Of a stretch of 64,000 nt of DNA, positions 54,031 to 64,000 are shown in pieces. Positions within the stretch are counted from its first letter, which is position 1, and each line of letters begins with the position of its first letter. This stretch comes from Akebia trifoliata (lineage: Eukaryota; Streptophyta; Magnoliopsida; Ranunculales; Lardizabalaceae), in contig CM030705.1 of the NCBI GenBank assembly GCA_017979445.1, positions 12,748,679 to 12,812,678 on the forward strand, read 5' to 3'. The translations under genes and the position numbers were made by a program. The notes beneath the pieces are model-generated. The model was not told where the DNA came from. It searched no databases and saw nothing but the letters and a program-made list of their open reading frames with translations.

Positions 54031-55719
54031 GATTTTTTTATGAAAATATTGTCAAACTCGATAGCAATTAAACATGACTTAAAAATGCCGGATTCATCGT
54101 TAATATCATCGAGTTCGATAAAATTAATATTTTGAGTTCGACGATAATTTTTTATGAATTATTGTTGAATTCGACAAATTTTTTAATAAAAAAATCTTTG
54201 AACTCTACAATAGAAAGTGATGAACTCAACACTAAGTGGTAAGTTCGACAATGTTCGTTGCGTAAATAATGATGTTGTTGATGGCTTGACAACAAATAAA
54301 ATTACCTTAGCTTTAAGTTGGCAAGTAAGGGTTAATCCACAAGGAAAGTGGGCAGTGATCAAATTTTTACGAAAAATAATGAGAATTAAATTCAAGAATT
54401 TAAAACAATGACAGATTGAATCACTAACTACTAAAACTTTAATAAAATAAAATTACATCATAGAGAATATTAGGAAATTAGGATACACCTAAAGCTACCA
54501 ATTTTATTCTCCCTCTTGTTCTTTTATTTATTTTCTTGTTGATCTCAGTCTAATACACAAGCAAATGTGTTGGATCGGAAAATATAGCAATGAAGCACTA
54601 ATTTCCAAGTCCGTAGGCCAAAATTTCCTTCACTTAAAGTGTATGAAATTCCAATAGTTAGTCATCTAGGTTAAAGACAAATCATCTAAGAATTTAATCG
54701 AAACATAAAATGTCAATTATAAGTATAATTAATAAGGGGATTTCAATAAAACTTAAGTCATGGAAGTTGAATCAAAGGTCCTTGAAAAGAAACTAATTCG
54801 CATTAAATGCATAGAGGCAATAATTAAAAGTAATAAAGAAAATAAATTGATCTTTCTCTGGGCTTCCTCCACTTGAGGGAATTGCCATAAGTCACTCTCT
54901 ATTTATTGTCGAAAGCGAAAACCATTGATTTTTCTACCCAATTTATTCTATCGTCTTCTACTGTATCAAAAATCGTATCTTGTTCTCGAGGCATGAAGGT
55001 TTATGTAGATTAAATCATAGAGTTGAAGATGTAGATAAAAAGTTTTACCTAAGTGATTGAAAATGATTGATTTTTGGAAATTAAAACCCAAGGTTTTTGG
55101 CTAAAGATTAAATATCAGGGTAGTTAGGTTATTTTTTATCAATTACAAAATAAAAATAAATAAAGGTCAAGGGACTTATGTTCATTTTGAAAAAATAGTG
55201 ACATATCTAAAAAATTCATCAAAATGCAGGGACCTAAGTCTAAATTCCCTAAAGCATATCATTTTAAAAACTAAGTATTTACCACATCTGCAATAAAGCC
55301 AACTTGTTAAATACTTTGGAACCTATGAAGTCCTTGTAATAATTAAAAAGAAAAAAAAAAAACTCACCTATGAATAGGTAAATTCCCCTATTTATAATTT
55401 AAAATTATAATTATTTTTCCTTTTTCCAACCTTGTAAATATGGTCATATAATTTTATGTATTTCAAAGTTGACTTGGCTGGGCTTCTTAGTCGAGTTGAC
55501 AAGTTTGCTCAAATAGTTCTTTAAGCCAGGTCAATTCAAAATTCAATTAGGTCAAGTCGTTCTCAAGTTTCTAATTGACAACAACTTTTAAATTATATAC
55601 ATTGAAGCCCCACGTCTTATAATAGTTTGTATTTTTTTTTTTTTTTTGTTACACTTCCTTTGAAGAAATATATTAAATTTCAGATGTTGGTCACAAACAT
55701 AGTTAGTAAATTCACGATT
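54031..55719. other. Degenerate retroelement-like sequence, no gene
   Basis: 'aagttggcaagtaagggttaatccacaagga' (54312-54345) resembles a motif often seen near LTRs of plant retroelements. The rest is AT-rich with no domain-bearing frame. Confidence 0.25.
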
Positions 55720-56560
55720 GATTCACGAATTAAACGAATAATACTCTTCCCAATCAAAATTGTCGTTGGTTTCAAAGATTCAGATTAATTTATGGATCTT
55801 TGAATCCCGACGAATAGATCGCGATTTATACGTATATTTTGTAAGTATTTTAATAAAATACTTCATATTTTCCTATTCTCAATTCTCACTTCAAAACTCG
55901 AGAAAAGTGGGTGGGGGGGAGGAACTCCAAGTTGAAAATTACCCCTACAAAATAATTAATCTTAAACAACTTGGAGAACTTTCAAAATACGTTAATGATG
56001 ATAGTGAAGAGCTTGAAAAGAAAGATGAAATTACACCTAATCGTGAAGATATTCTTTTCAACGAGCTATTTGATCAATCTACTTCACATTAATAACTTTT
56101 TAGAAATGAAAAGAAATTTCTTTTTAAATTTAATTAAGTCATGGGACATGATGATTTTAGCATTAATTAGTATATCATATTTTATACTTTTAATTTACAT
56201 TGATTATTAGATGGATTAAAACTAAATATTTAATTACAAATATATATTTTATTGGATGAATGTGATTGTGGATTGCTTACTTGTTTATTTAATATATTTT
56301 TAATTTAAGTATTGATAATTTGATTGGTAGATTAGAATTGTTAGGTCATATCATATATATATATCCGAATTTTTGAAAATTTTAAAAATTGTTGGATCCG
56401 AATCATTATCGAATTATTTTCGTATTGTATTTTTATCGTCCTACATTTTTTCGTCGAATTTTCGAGCAAACTGGTGCATCGTTATTTCGAATGGTACCCG
56501 ATTTATTTTCATACCGTTTTTTTTCCCGTCCACCGAATTGTTAACTAAGGTCACAAATAC
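55720..56560. other. Unclassified AT-rich sequence with a 110-codon frame
   Basis: The frame at 55760-56092 ends in an acidic stretch (LEKKDEITPNREDILFNELF) that could be a transposase remnant. Its first half has no coding look and no partner domain is present. 'cgaatcattatcgaatt' wording at 56398-56420 resembles hAT-type subterminal sequence. Confidence 0.2.
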
Positions 56561-56655
56561 CTTATGTGTTGGCGCCATCCTAAATATTGCATGTGACACA
56601 CTCCTTGGGCCATTAGCTGACTTTTACTCCAAAACTCCATGTAATTAAGAACAAT

Positions 56656-56819
56656 GATGAATGCATTCGGTTGGATACGTGGCTCACGTGGTTGGATATG
56701 TGGCTCACGTGGTAAGGGCTCAAAACCACACATTTTTTTCCTGTGTATCCTGAAGAAAATGATCTACTGTTCTGTGCCTTTGTCATGTCAACCGCGTACC
56801 AAGACCGCGTGCATTCATC
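56656..56819. mobile_element. Foldback MITE of the shared-hairpin-core group (GATGAATGCA arm type)
   Basis: GATGAATGCA mirrors TGCATTCATC. The inner arm has a duplicated 'ggttggata.gtggctcacgtgg'. The centre 'cacatttttttcctgtgtatcctgaagaaaatgatctactg' is the shared core. Related to 15282-15443. Confidence 0.65.
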
Positions 56820-57454
56820 ACAACTTTATAATTAATATTTTACCAGAAGGTGGCATGTGCAAAAGCACATTTATCAAAAGGACTTATTTGTAATTTAAAA
56901 TATTGATTAAATGGTTTTTGAAGATTACAGGGTTAGAATGATGATGTTATAATTTTGAAAGTTAAACATTGTGGTTGCAATTTAATGGGTTTTGATCAAA
57001 ATGACCTTGATATATTAAATTTAAATTTAAAAATGGGGGTATTTAGGACCACTTAAATTTTTGTGTGGATCCCCTTCAACTCCACCTTCTCTCATTATAA
57101 TAGTAAAGATTTGCTCGTAACCATTGCATGTGATGTCACGGTGATTCCACAACACCAAATCTATGAAACTTTCCCTACCAACATGTAATAAAGCTATGCA
57201 TGTCAAAGCTTGTTGGGCCGAATTGATTAAGCTATTTTTGCACTAGGCTTCTATAAAGTGTGTAGTTCCGTCATATTCTCTTAGATCTTATCTTTTCGTT
57301 TGTTTGTTCTTTCTCTTCTTGTTTGTCTCCTTAGTGCCTATTTCACTAGAGTTCTCGAAGCTTGGTGTTCATGGGATTAGGTGAAAAAATCAACATAAAG
57401 GAATTTTGAGTCATCCACTTACATTTATGGGCTATTGATATTTCTAAGAAGTCA
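56820..57454. other. Intergenic, no supported gene
   Basis: AT-rich, followed by ordinary unique-looking sequence; nothing recognised. Confidence 0.3.
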
Positions 57455-57643
57455 TGATTTTCTGACGCCCCCCTGACATACGCCCCGATGTGGCATGTCT
57501 TGGGATCATAGATCTTTTTTCTCAGGATAGACAACTACACATCCCCATAAATATGTGCAGTTGGGTATCCAAGGAAAAAGATCTATGGTTCTGGCATATG
57601 CCATGTCAAGGGGCATATGTCAAAGGGGGGCGTCAGAAAATCA
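57455..57643. mobile_element. Foldback MITE of the shared-hairpin-core group (TGATTTTCTGACGC arm type)
   Basis: TGATTTTCTGACGCCCCCCT mirrors GGGGGGCGTCAGAAAATCA; arms continue through 'gacatacgcccc' and 'ggggcatatgtc'. Inner pair 'gatcatagatcttttttctc' / 'aaggaaaaagatctatggttc' is the shared core. Nearly the whole element pairs with itself. Confidence 0.85.
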
Positions 57644-60361
57644 TTATTCTTTCTATTGGTTAGTGTACTTGACCTGATTACCGTGACAACAACAACAAAG
57701 TCTTATCCTAAAGATTTATGATCAAGTAAATGAATCTTGTTCCTCTAATATTCCACTTTGTCAAGAGCTGTCGAGATTATGGTTCAGACATTAAAAACAA
57801 TTAAGTTTTTTATGTGCATCATATTGATCAAGGAATGAAATGTCTAGGCCTAGGCTTTGGACATATTATAAATTTAGGCTCAAAACCTCTCATCAACGGG
57901 CTCATTTACATTGGCCCTTATACAGAAGACCCATGATTGCCAAATTGACTATTGGATCTAGTCTAATTGTTGTGGCTAGATCCCAAATCACACAAAAATC
58001 GATTATTGAAACTAATCACTTCCAACAATAGATGAACTAATTCCAACAATCAAATCCCAAGAATGCGTTGCAAAGCAAAAAAATAAGAAGTAATAGATGA
58101 AATCACATAATCACAACACGAGATTAACGTGATTCACCCACAACGGGGTTACATCCACAGGTTCCGTAAGTAGAAATCCATTAATCAAGGAGAAAATTAA
58201 ACATAAAGGTCTATATTACCTCCAACATTTCAGTGAAACCCATAAAATCTCTTCATCTGACTTTAATAAGAACTCAAATAAGAAATTCTTATCCCACTCC
58301 TGTTGTCACCAACTCGTAACAACAATGTGATGATCACACTTAGAACCTTGAGCTTCAAGGTTTTATAAGAGAAAAAGATTACTCACATGGAGACTTAATG
58401 ATTTCTTGCATTCTCTATCAAAGATAAAACTCAAATTTTTTTTCCAGAGAAACCCCTTTTTTTTGGACAATTACAACTATCTAAGAACTCTTTATTTTTC
58501 ATAAGCTAATGAAAAGAAAATACCAAAATACCCCACATAAGTGGAAAAGCCCATAAGCCTTAAGAAACAAAAGAATGCGGTGATTTTATATCACCAAATC
58601 CTAATCATGATCTTTGAAAATCTTATTTTAAGAGCCAATATACAGTATATAATCGATTGTATCTTTTTGGATCGTTGGTTCAATAGTCTAATTGAATTTA
58701 AAAGAGGGCTTTAGAATATTTCAATAACTTATTACATTCAAGACTCAACAACCTGAAATGTGTGGATTTGTTGTTTCTAATAGAGTGTAATGTTACAATA
58801 AAAACAAGTTTGACAAAAGAGAATTATGTGAATTGAAATTTACAAGTCGACCGAAGTATGATTTGAAAATATAACAAGCAAGAATGAATTTATCGATTAG
58901 AAGATCCTTAGAGGGAGGCACGAGTTTAACATGTTATACTAAGGTAAATACGTCCCCTCCACAAGGTGATTGTGAGCTTATTGGAAGTCTACCCACAAGA
59001 TTCAACAATCTGTATACACCAGAGAATATAAAAGAGAATTTATAGTTCCATGTTTCAGTATGGAAGACTAGAGATAGACTTTTATTATAGAAATAAAACC
59101 CAATGAGTACCAAAGCTATGTTTGGATTGAGAGAAGTCGAAATAAAAGAAACTCATTAAGAGAATAGAAGAGAAACTTAATTTCTCTCCACCATGTTTGA
59201 ATCGGGGAAAGAACTTGGGACAGCTTATGAAATTTTCAAATATCTTAAAAGAGATCTAGAAGTTGGAATTATAAAATATTTTAAAAGGATTTATCTCCAT
59301 TTTTTAAGATAGAAAACTCAACTTTTTTTTTCCCTCTTAGATGTCCCTCACAACTATTTTTTTTCACTCTTTGATGTCCCCACAAACAAATTTCTTCTAC
59401 CCTTGGTTGCCCCCCACATGGTCAAAATCTAGGCTCCGTCCCTATGTGAGGTGGTCCTTAATTTGAATACCTCAACTTTCTCAACGAAAGAAGATTAATC
59501 ATTTATAAACCACATACAACTATCACATAATAGATTTAACGATCAAATTTGGACATAGATGTAAAGATCCAACCATAGAGAATAACATTACACAAATAAA
59601 AATGGATAGAGAGACCTATAATCTGTTCATAAGTGGGCCCCAATAGGCCTCAATCATCACATGAATAATAAAAATAATTATCGAGGAATCAATGATAAAA
59701 AATTTCTGGCAGAGTATAATGTACTTGCTATTAATTTTTCATAAAAAATGATAAAAGGAGGTGTCACATAAATTGATAAAGCTCCACTTCTTCATATATT
59801 GCTTAAGCCTTTTTCAATTTATTGAGGAATCAATGATAATTTCGCTGAAGAAATCAAGATATTTTCGATAAAATTGTTTAGTCCACTTTTTCAATATCCA
59901 CAAACTGAGCTAGCCTTTTGTTAATTTCTGTTAAGAAATCAATGTAATTTACTTTATGCTTTTTTTTTTAAACAAAACTATAAGGTGGCACATATATTAC
60001 AAAAATTATGATTTATGCATGATTTAAACTTTTAAAATTATTTTAAAAAATTTATGTCAGATTTTATCTTTGAATATTATATTATTAGACTTTGTTTGTA
60101 ATTAAAAATATTAACTAAGGAGATTTTGCAGATAAAATAATAAAAATGATATTTTGTAATTTTAAAATGTTAAAAACCTAAGTAATTTTATTTATTTTCA
60201 CAAAAATGACCTTAATAATAATAAGTTTAAATGTAAAAGTGGGCATTTTCTAATTTTCAAATTTTGGAAAACAACACCTAGTCTTCCCTCCCTATCTGTG
60301 TGTATTGAAGCCTTCAAAGTATGAATCGTCAAACTGTCCTTTTAATTAAATGAGTTTTTTT
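57644..60361. other. Intergenic with LTR-like and dispersed repeats
   Basis: 58115-58160 ('cacgagattaacgtgattcacccacaacggggttac') resembles wording common in plant LTR retrotransposons, but no LTR pair was found. 59103-59330 is the inverse of the repeat at 16435-16730. No gene supported. Confidence 0.35.
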
Positions 60362-60597
60362 TGTTGGGAATAGGGTATTCATGAGGACTGACCATGGTCT
60401 ATTGGGCTTTGCCCAACCTATGAGGCAATCTTATCCATCAGAACTAATCTCTGAATATTACGCCCCATCCAACATCCTGTCACATGAGCCCATTTAAGTA
60501 ACTACATTGTTGTGAAGGGACATATAAAGACTTGGAGTCAAGACCTGGGGAGCATACCCAATCCCTCCTTACCATTTCAGCTAATCCTTGGTGGGTA
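60362..60597 (-). mobile_element. tRNA-derived SINE, second copy
   Basis: The minus strand reads TAGCTGAAATGGTAAGGAGG (A-box region), CCCCAGGTCTTGACTCCAAG (B-box region) and ends CATGAATACCCTATTCCCAAC with an A-tail (poly-T on plus, 60353-60361). Its 3' end matches the copy at 51170-51358. Confidence 0.5.
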
Positions 60598-61059
60598 AAA
60601 AAAAAAAAAATAGGGTGACATGGCATCCCCCATTTAAGGCCATGTCTTGTATCTTTTGAGATTATTTGAGATACCTCCTTATATTTTCAATCTGGTGACA
60701 TGTCATTTGACCTTTCTCTTCTCTTATTGATTAATGAAAAACATCTAAAAACCCTTATTTTTTCCTTACATTTTCAAATTGGCATGCCCCTTGAACTCGA
60801 TCTTCTCTTTTAGATAAATGAAAATTACCTAAAAGACTTTCATTCTTGTTTCTCAAATCAGTCATCATCAAAATCTTGAATAAAATGTAGGTGCTAGCTA
60901 TCTTAGTTGATAAATCTGTGGGTGATGATACCATTGACTTGGGTTCAATTTTTGCCAGCACCTAGGTATTGATTTCATAAAAAATAACCTTATTATTTGG
61001 TTGCAACACTACAAATTTTGATGATAAAAAAGATACTCTTGAGTAATTAATGAACATAA
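60598..61059. other. Intergenic, no supported gene
   Basis: Poly-A run at 60600-60610, then repeated phrases ('ttt.gac.ttctcttctctta') without structure. No gene. Confidence 0.3.
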
Positions 61060-61250
61060 CAATATGATGATGATGACAATGACTTAAATGAAATGGTGGT
61101 GATGACGAAAATTATGGTGGTAGTGATGGTGATGATGATACTAACGTTGAGGATAAAAATGACAATAATGATGATGGTGATGATGATACTGATGTTGAGG
61201 ATAAAAATGACAGTAATGATGATGGTGATGATGATGAGGATGATGGGGGT
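61060..61250. repeat. GATGAT-rich tandem repeat
   Basis: Trinucleotide-like GATGAT/GGTGAT sequence with a unit of about 54 bases ('gttgaggataaaaatgac.ataatgatgatggtgatgatgatact') present twice. Confidence 0.8.
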
Positions 61251-61329
61251 ATTGATATCACTTTTCATTAGTTTATTTATTTATTTATTTTTCTTAAAGA
61301 GAAACATTTTCGATACTAACTTAATATAG

Positions 61330-61700
61330 ATTTTAAGCCTTAGTAAGGTTCAATTTACTCAAATGGATTACCACATCAGCAATCCAATGCTATATCCCTT
61401 TAAATTCCATTGAAAAACTCAGATCCAAAAAGAAAGAGAAAAAAAATATAATTTCTTTTAAGTTTGATCCAATGTTTTGAAAATGGACGGCTACAAAACT
61501 TTCATATAACTTCTAAACTTAAAATTGAATTTTAATGGTGAAAAATAACAATTTTTGGAATTATTTTTTTCAAATTTCATTGAATTTTTGTCCTCTACAA
61601 TCCTGAAGCATCCGATCATTGGTTTGGATGCCTCAATCCAATGACCCTTGGTAAGGGTGAAATCCTTACCAATTTAGTATGGCTAGTTGGACTCAAAATA
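61330..61700. mobile_element. TAAG-type MITE, best-preserved copy
   Basis: From 'ttaagccttagtaaggttcaatttactcaaatggatt' to 'aatccaatgacccttggtaagggtgaaatccttaccaatttagtatgg', about 370 bases, with the full family interior ('gatccaatgttttgaaaatggacggc', 'gtcctctacaatcctgaagcatccgatcat'). Confidence 0.65.
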
Positions 61701-61919
61701 GAAGAAAAAATTCGATATAAACAAGAGGTCTTGTCTTCATATTGAAAATATAAAAGATGTATTTTGAATATTCACAAAAATGATAGAGGAGCATGCGTGA
61801 AAACAATATGATATTAAAATATTGAAACATGTTAACGTGACTTCCAATGACACTATGTTCAACATTGCACTAATGTGGAGGTGAATACAGAATTGTGAGT
61901 CGTACTCGGATGACATTAA

Positions 61920-62003
61920 AATTGACATCGATTCACACATTGCTGATGTGGGAGATGCACACATAGCCATAAATGCTTTTCACCCTATCTTGATGAAAAG
62001 GGT
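61920..62003. mobile_element. Half copy of the 48511 foldback MITE
   Basis: 'aattgacatcgattcacacattgctgatgtggg' is one arm, followed by 'agccataaatgcttttcaccctatcttgatgaaaagg', the shared core. The second arm is missing. Confidence 0.55.
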
Positions 62004-62509
62004 TTTGTATAAGGGCTGAAGATAAGGGCATCTAGGTCATTTTATGATAGTCAGGTATAGGCGTGCCAATGGGTCCGATCTTCTTCGATTCCTAAAGAAA
62101 TAAGAATCATTAAATTTTATCATTTTCGGTTCCTATTGGTTTTGATTCCGATTATCAAATTAATGAAAATAGAACTGTAAGAATTATTTCTCCTTAAATG
62201 GTTCTGAATTTTTGTTTTTATTGGTTTTTATCTGTTCCAATTCTTAATTCATTTGATTTCAAGAGATCGATTCTAATTCTAATAGAAATTGATCTAAAAT
62301 CAGAGTTTTTAGTTCCAATTCCAATTAAATGAGTACCCTTTAACACCCCCTATGAGTATGGGGAAGTAGCATCATTCACCAAATTGTGAAGGGTATCGTA
62401 AATCACCCTTTTCTTTTTTCATTTTCAGTAAAACAACAATTACTTGAAGGAACTAATTGTAAAAAAATGATGATTATTTCTATTTTATTATGTTTTAAAA
62501 TGAATAATG

Positions 62510-62673
62510 TTGAAGTGACCTCAGGTTAGAACCTCATATCACACTTCTTGATGTGAAAGTATATGAAAACCATATATGCTTTCCCATCAAGATACGAGTG
62601 AAAATCATATATGGTTCCTATCCACTTTCACGTCAAGAAGTGCGATATGAGGTTCTAGCGTGAGGTCACTCCA
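62510..62673. mobile_element. Foldback MITE, TTGAAGTGAC family, copy 3
   Basis: TTGAAGTGACCTCAGGTTAG with 'aacctcatatcacacttcttgatgtgaaagt' mirrors 'actttcacgtcaagaagtgcgatatgaggtt' and a TGAGGTCACT tip. Loop 'catatatgctttcccatcaagatacgagtgaaaatcatatatgg'. Confidence 0.85.
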
Positions 62674-63189
62674 TCATGACTCTTTTAAAATAGAACTACT
62701 TCTATTTTCCTGTGTAACCCAAAATTGTAAAACTTAGGTCTTAATTAGGGTTTCATGAATTTGTCAAAGAAGACTTAAAAAGTTAAGATATAAAATCAAC
62801 CTTGATTCCTGAATTTTAGATATAAAAATAGTACAACTACATTAGTGCCAGATGGAAGGCTAAGGAGATTGGAATTGTAATAGCTATCCCAGTCCCAGTA
62901 GTACAAGATATATAAATTTTTTCAAGGAGAATACAAGCTTCCTTGGCCTTATTGTTTGAACCATGTCCTCTTGAATAAACCAACCTGGAAGAAAAGAAAA
63001 TTCATTTTCTAGTTCGATTCTATATAATTCAAGTATGTAAGCATGTTATAATTATAATGTTTGAAAATATTAACCGATTTGGGTAACTTTATCCAAATGT
63101 CACCAAACACCTTAACATAGGTCAATTACTTAATCATGGTCCTTTGATCCAATGGTTAATATTATCTTATCATAACTTAAAGGCTCGAT
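62674..63189. other. Intergenic, no supported gene
   Basis: No exon, RNA or bounded repeat recognised. Confidence 0.3.
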
Positions 63190-64000
63190 GAGTCTCCTTC
63201 AATGGTTTTAAAAACCATTTGAAACTAAGATGGCTCACTTGATTTATCTCGATATAGTTCATGACTGAGCAAGATTTTCAATGTGAGTCGTTCTTCACGT
63301 TGAGTCATTTAAGATCTCATATTGAAAATCTCTATCAAGTCAATAAAACTTGGTTGATTCCATTGAAGTTTTATATTTTTGAAATAATTATTTTTTAATG
63401 ATTTAAATATAGGGACTATTAATGTCCAAGACCTCACAAAGATGTTAACCTTTTCTACCATAGTCACTTTCCGATAATACTATTTTCACTGTATTTTTTA
63501 GTGAAAAAAGATAAGTATATGTTGATCTTTTACATAATAAATATTTGTTTAAATAATAAATATATGGATTGTCAAAATATTTATTACAAATAAGATATTT
63601 AAATTCAAAGATTGAAATGCTTTTAATATTTATAGAATTTTATTAATATGAACCTTAAGGGCACACGTTAAAGTACAATAAATACACTTTGAAAATTGGA
63701 TTTTGTATTGAAAATGCTCTTAAGAATTTTTTTTTTACCAAAATACCCTTAGATTCCAATTTCCAAAGTATACTTTTTGCTACACCAATTTGTGCTAATG
63801 CCACCTCAATTCATATGTAAATCACCAAGAATCAGACACATTTTGGGTGGCGTTAGCAAAAGTTGTCGTGGTAATAGAGTTCATTTATTTAAATATAAAT
63901 ATAAATATACATAAAGAAAAAAAAAATGACCGAGTTGTACAATTTATCTTGTGCGAGACGAGATGAGTCGGGCGACTCAACTCGGTTAGCGAGACGAAAC
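63190..64000. repeat. Dispersed repeat related to 3170-3590, interrupted by a MITE
   Basis: 'gagcaagattttcaatgtgagtcg' and the terminal 'gagacgagatgagtcgggcgactcaactcg' match the motif set near the left edge. The copy runs off the window. Confidence 0.4.
63773..63883. mobile_element. AGAGAGATTC MITE, copy 3 (diverged)
   Basis: 'gtgctaatgccacctcaattcatatgtaaatcaccaagaatcag' and 'gggtggcgttagcaaaagttg' match the copies in ALD1 introns; the tips are eroded. Confidence 0.6.

Noticed and set aside
61093..61329. Methionine-rich plus-strand and Ile-rich minus-strand frames
   Set aside because: Products of the GATGAT tandem repeat.

Overview
This window is nuclear DNA from a flowering plant. It is AT-rich, its genes have introns with GT..AG boundaries, and it is crowded with plant-type transposable elements (a Ty1/copia element, a TRIM, solo-LTR-like sequence, tRNA-type SINEs, and many hAT, Mutator-like and foldback MITEs). 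I could not place the species. Nothing looks grass-like, and a eudicot or early-diverging angiosperm is only an impression.

Four loci are supported as genes, all on the minus strand. (1) At 4179-5595 is a two-exon gene for a divergent ERD7/senescence-domain protein, with a G-box upstream. (2) At 13782-13970 and (3) at 26528-26716 are two copies of an intronless gene for a 62-residue charged protein of unknown function. Each has a TATA box 92 bases before the ATG, and both lie in a duplicated block of about 1.1 kb. A third, broken copy is at 12721-12835. (4) At 30752-40644 is a gene whose exons I could assemble base by base. It encodes an LL-diaminopimelate aminotransferase-family protein that matches ALD1, the enzyme that starts pipecolate synthesis for systemic acquired resistance. 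Its first coding exon is unresolved. A further lone exon-like stretch sits at the left edge (475-578).

Layout: 1-4.2 kb, mostly intergenic; 4.2-6.2 kb, ERD7-like gene and promoter; 6.5-12.7 kb, foldback and TAAG-type MITEs and a 2.0-kb hAT element; 12.7-14.4 kb, small-gene block A; 15-19.4 kb, repeats with a nested hAT element; 19.4-24.7 kb, an intact Copia element with identical LTRs nested in an older TIR element; 25-27.2 kb, small-gene block B with a hAT MITE; 30.7-43.4 kb, ALD1 with repeat-filled introns and a disturbed 5' region; 43.4-48.4 kb, Mutator-like elements and a 2.5-kb solo LTR; 48.4-64 kb, repeats with no supported gene.

The most unusual pattern is a set of at least nine foldback elements. 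Their outer arms belong to several unrelated sequences, but they share one central hairpin module. The window also gives relative dates: a paralogous empty site for one hAT MITE, hAT elements nested in another MITE family, and a Copia insertion that looks very recent. Similarity calls rest on reading and recalled family features, not on database searches.
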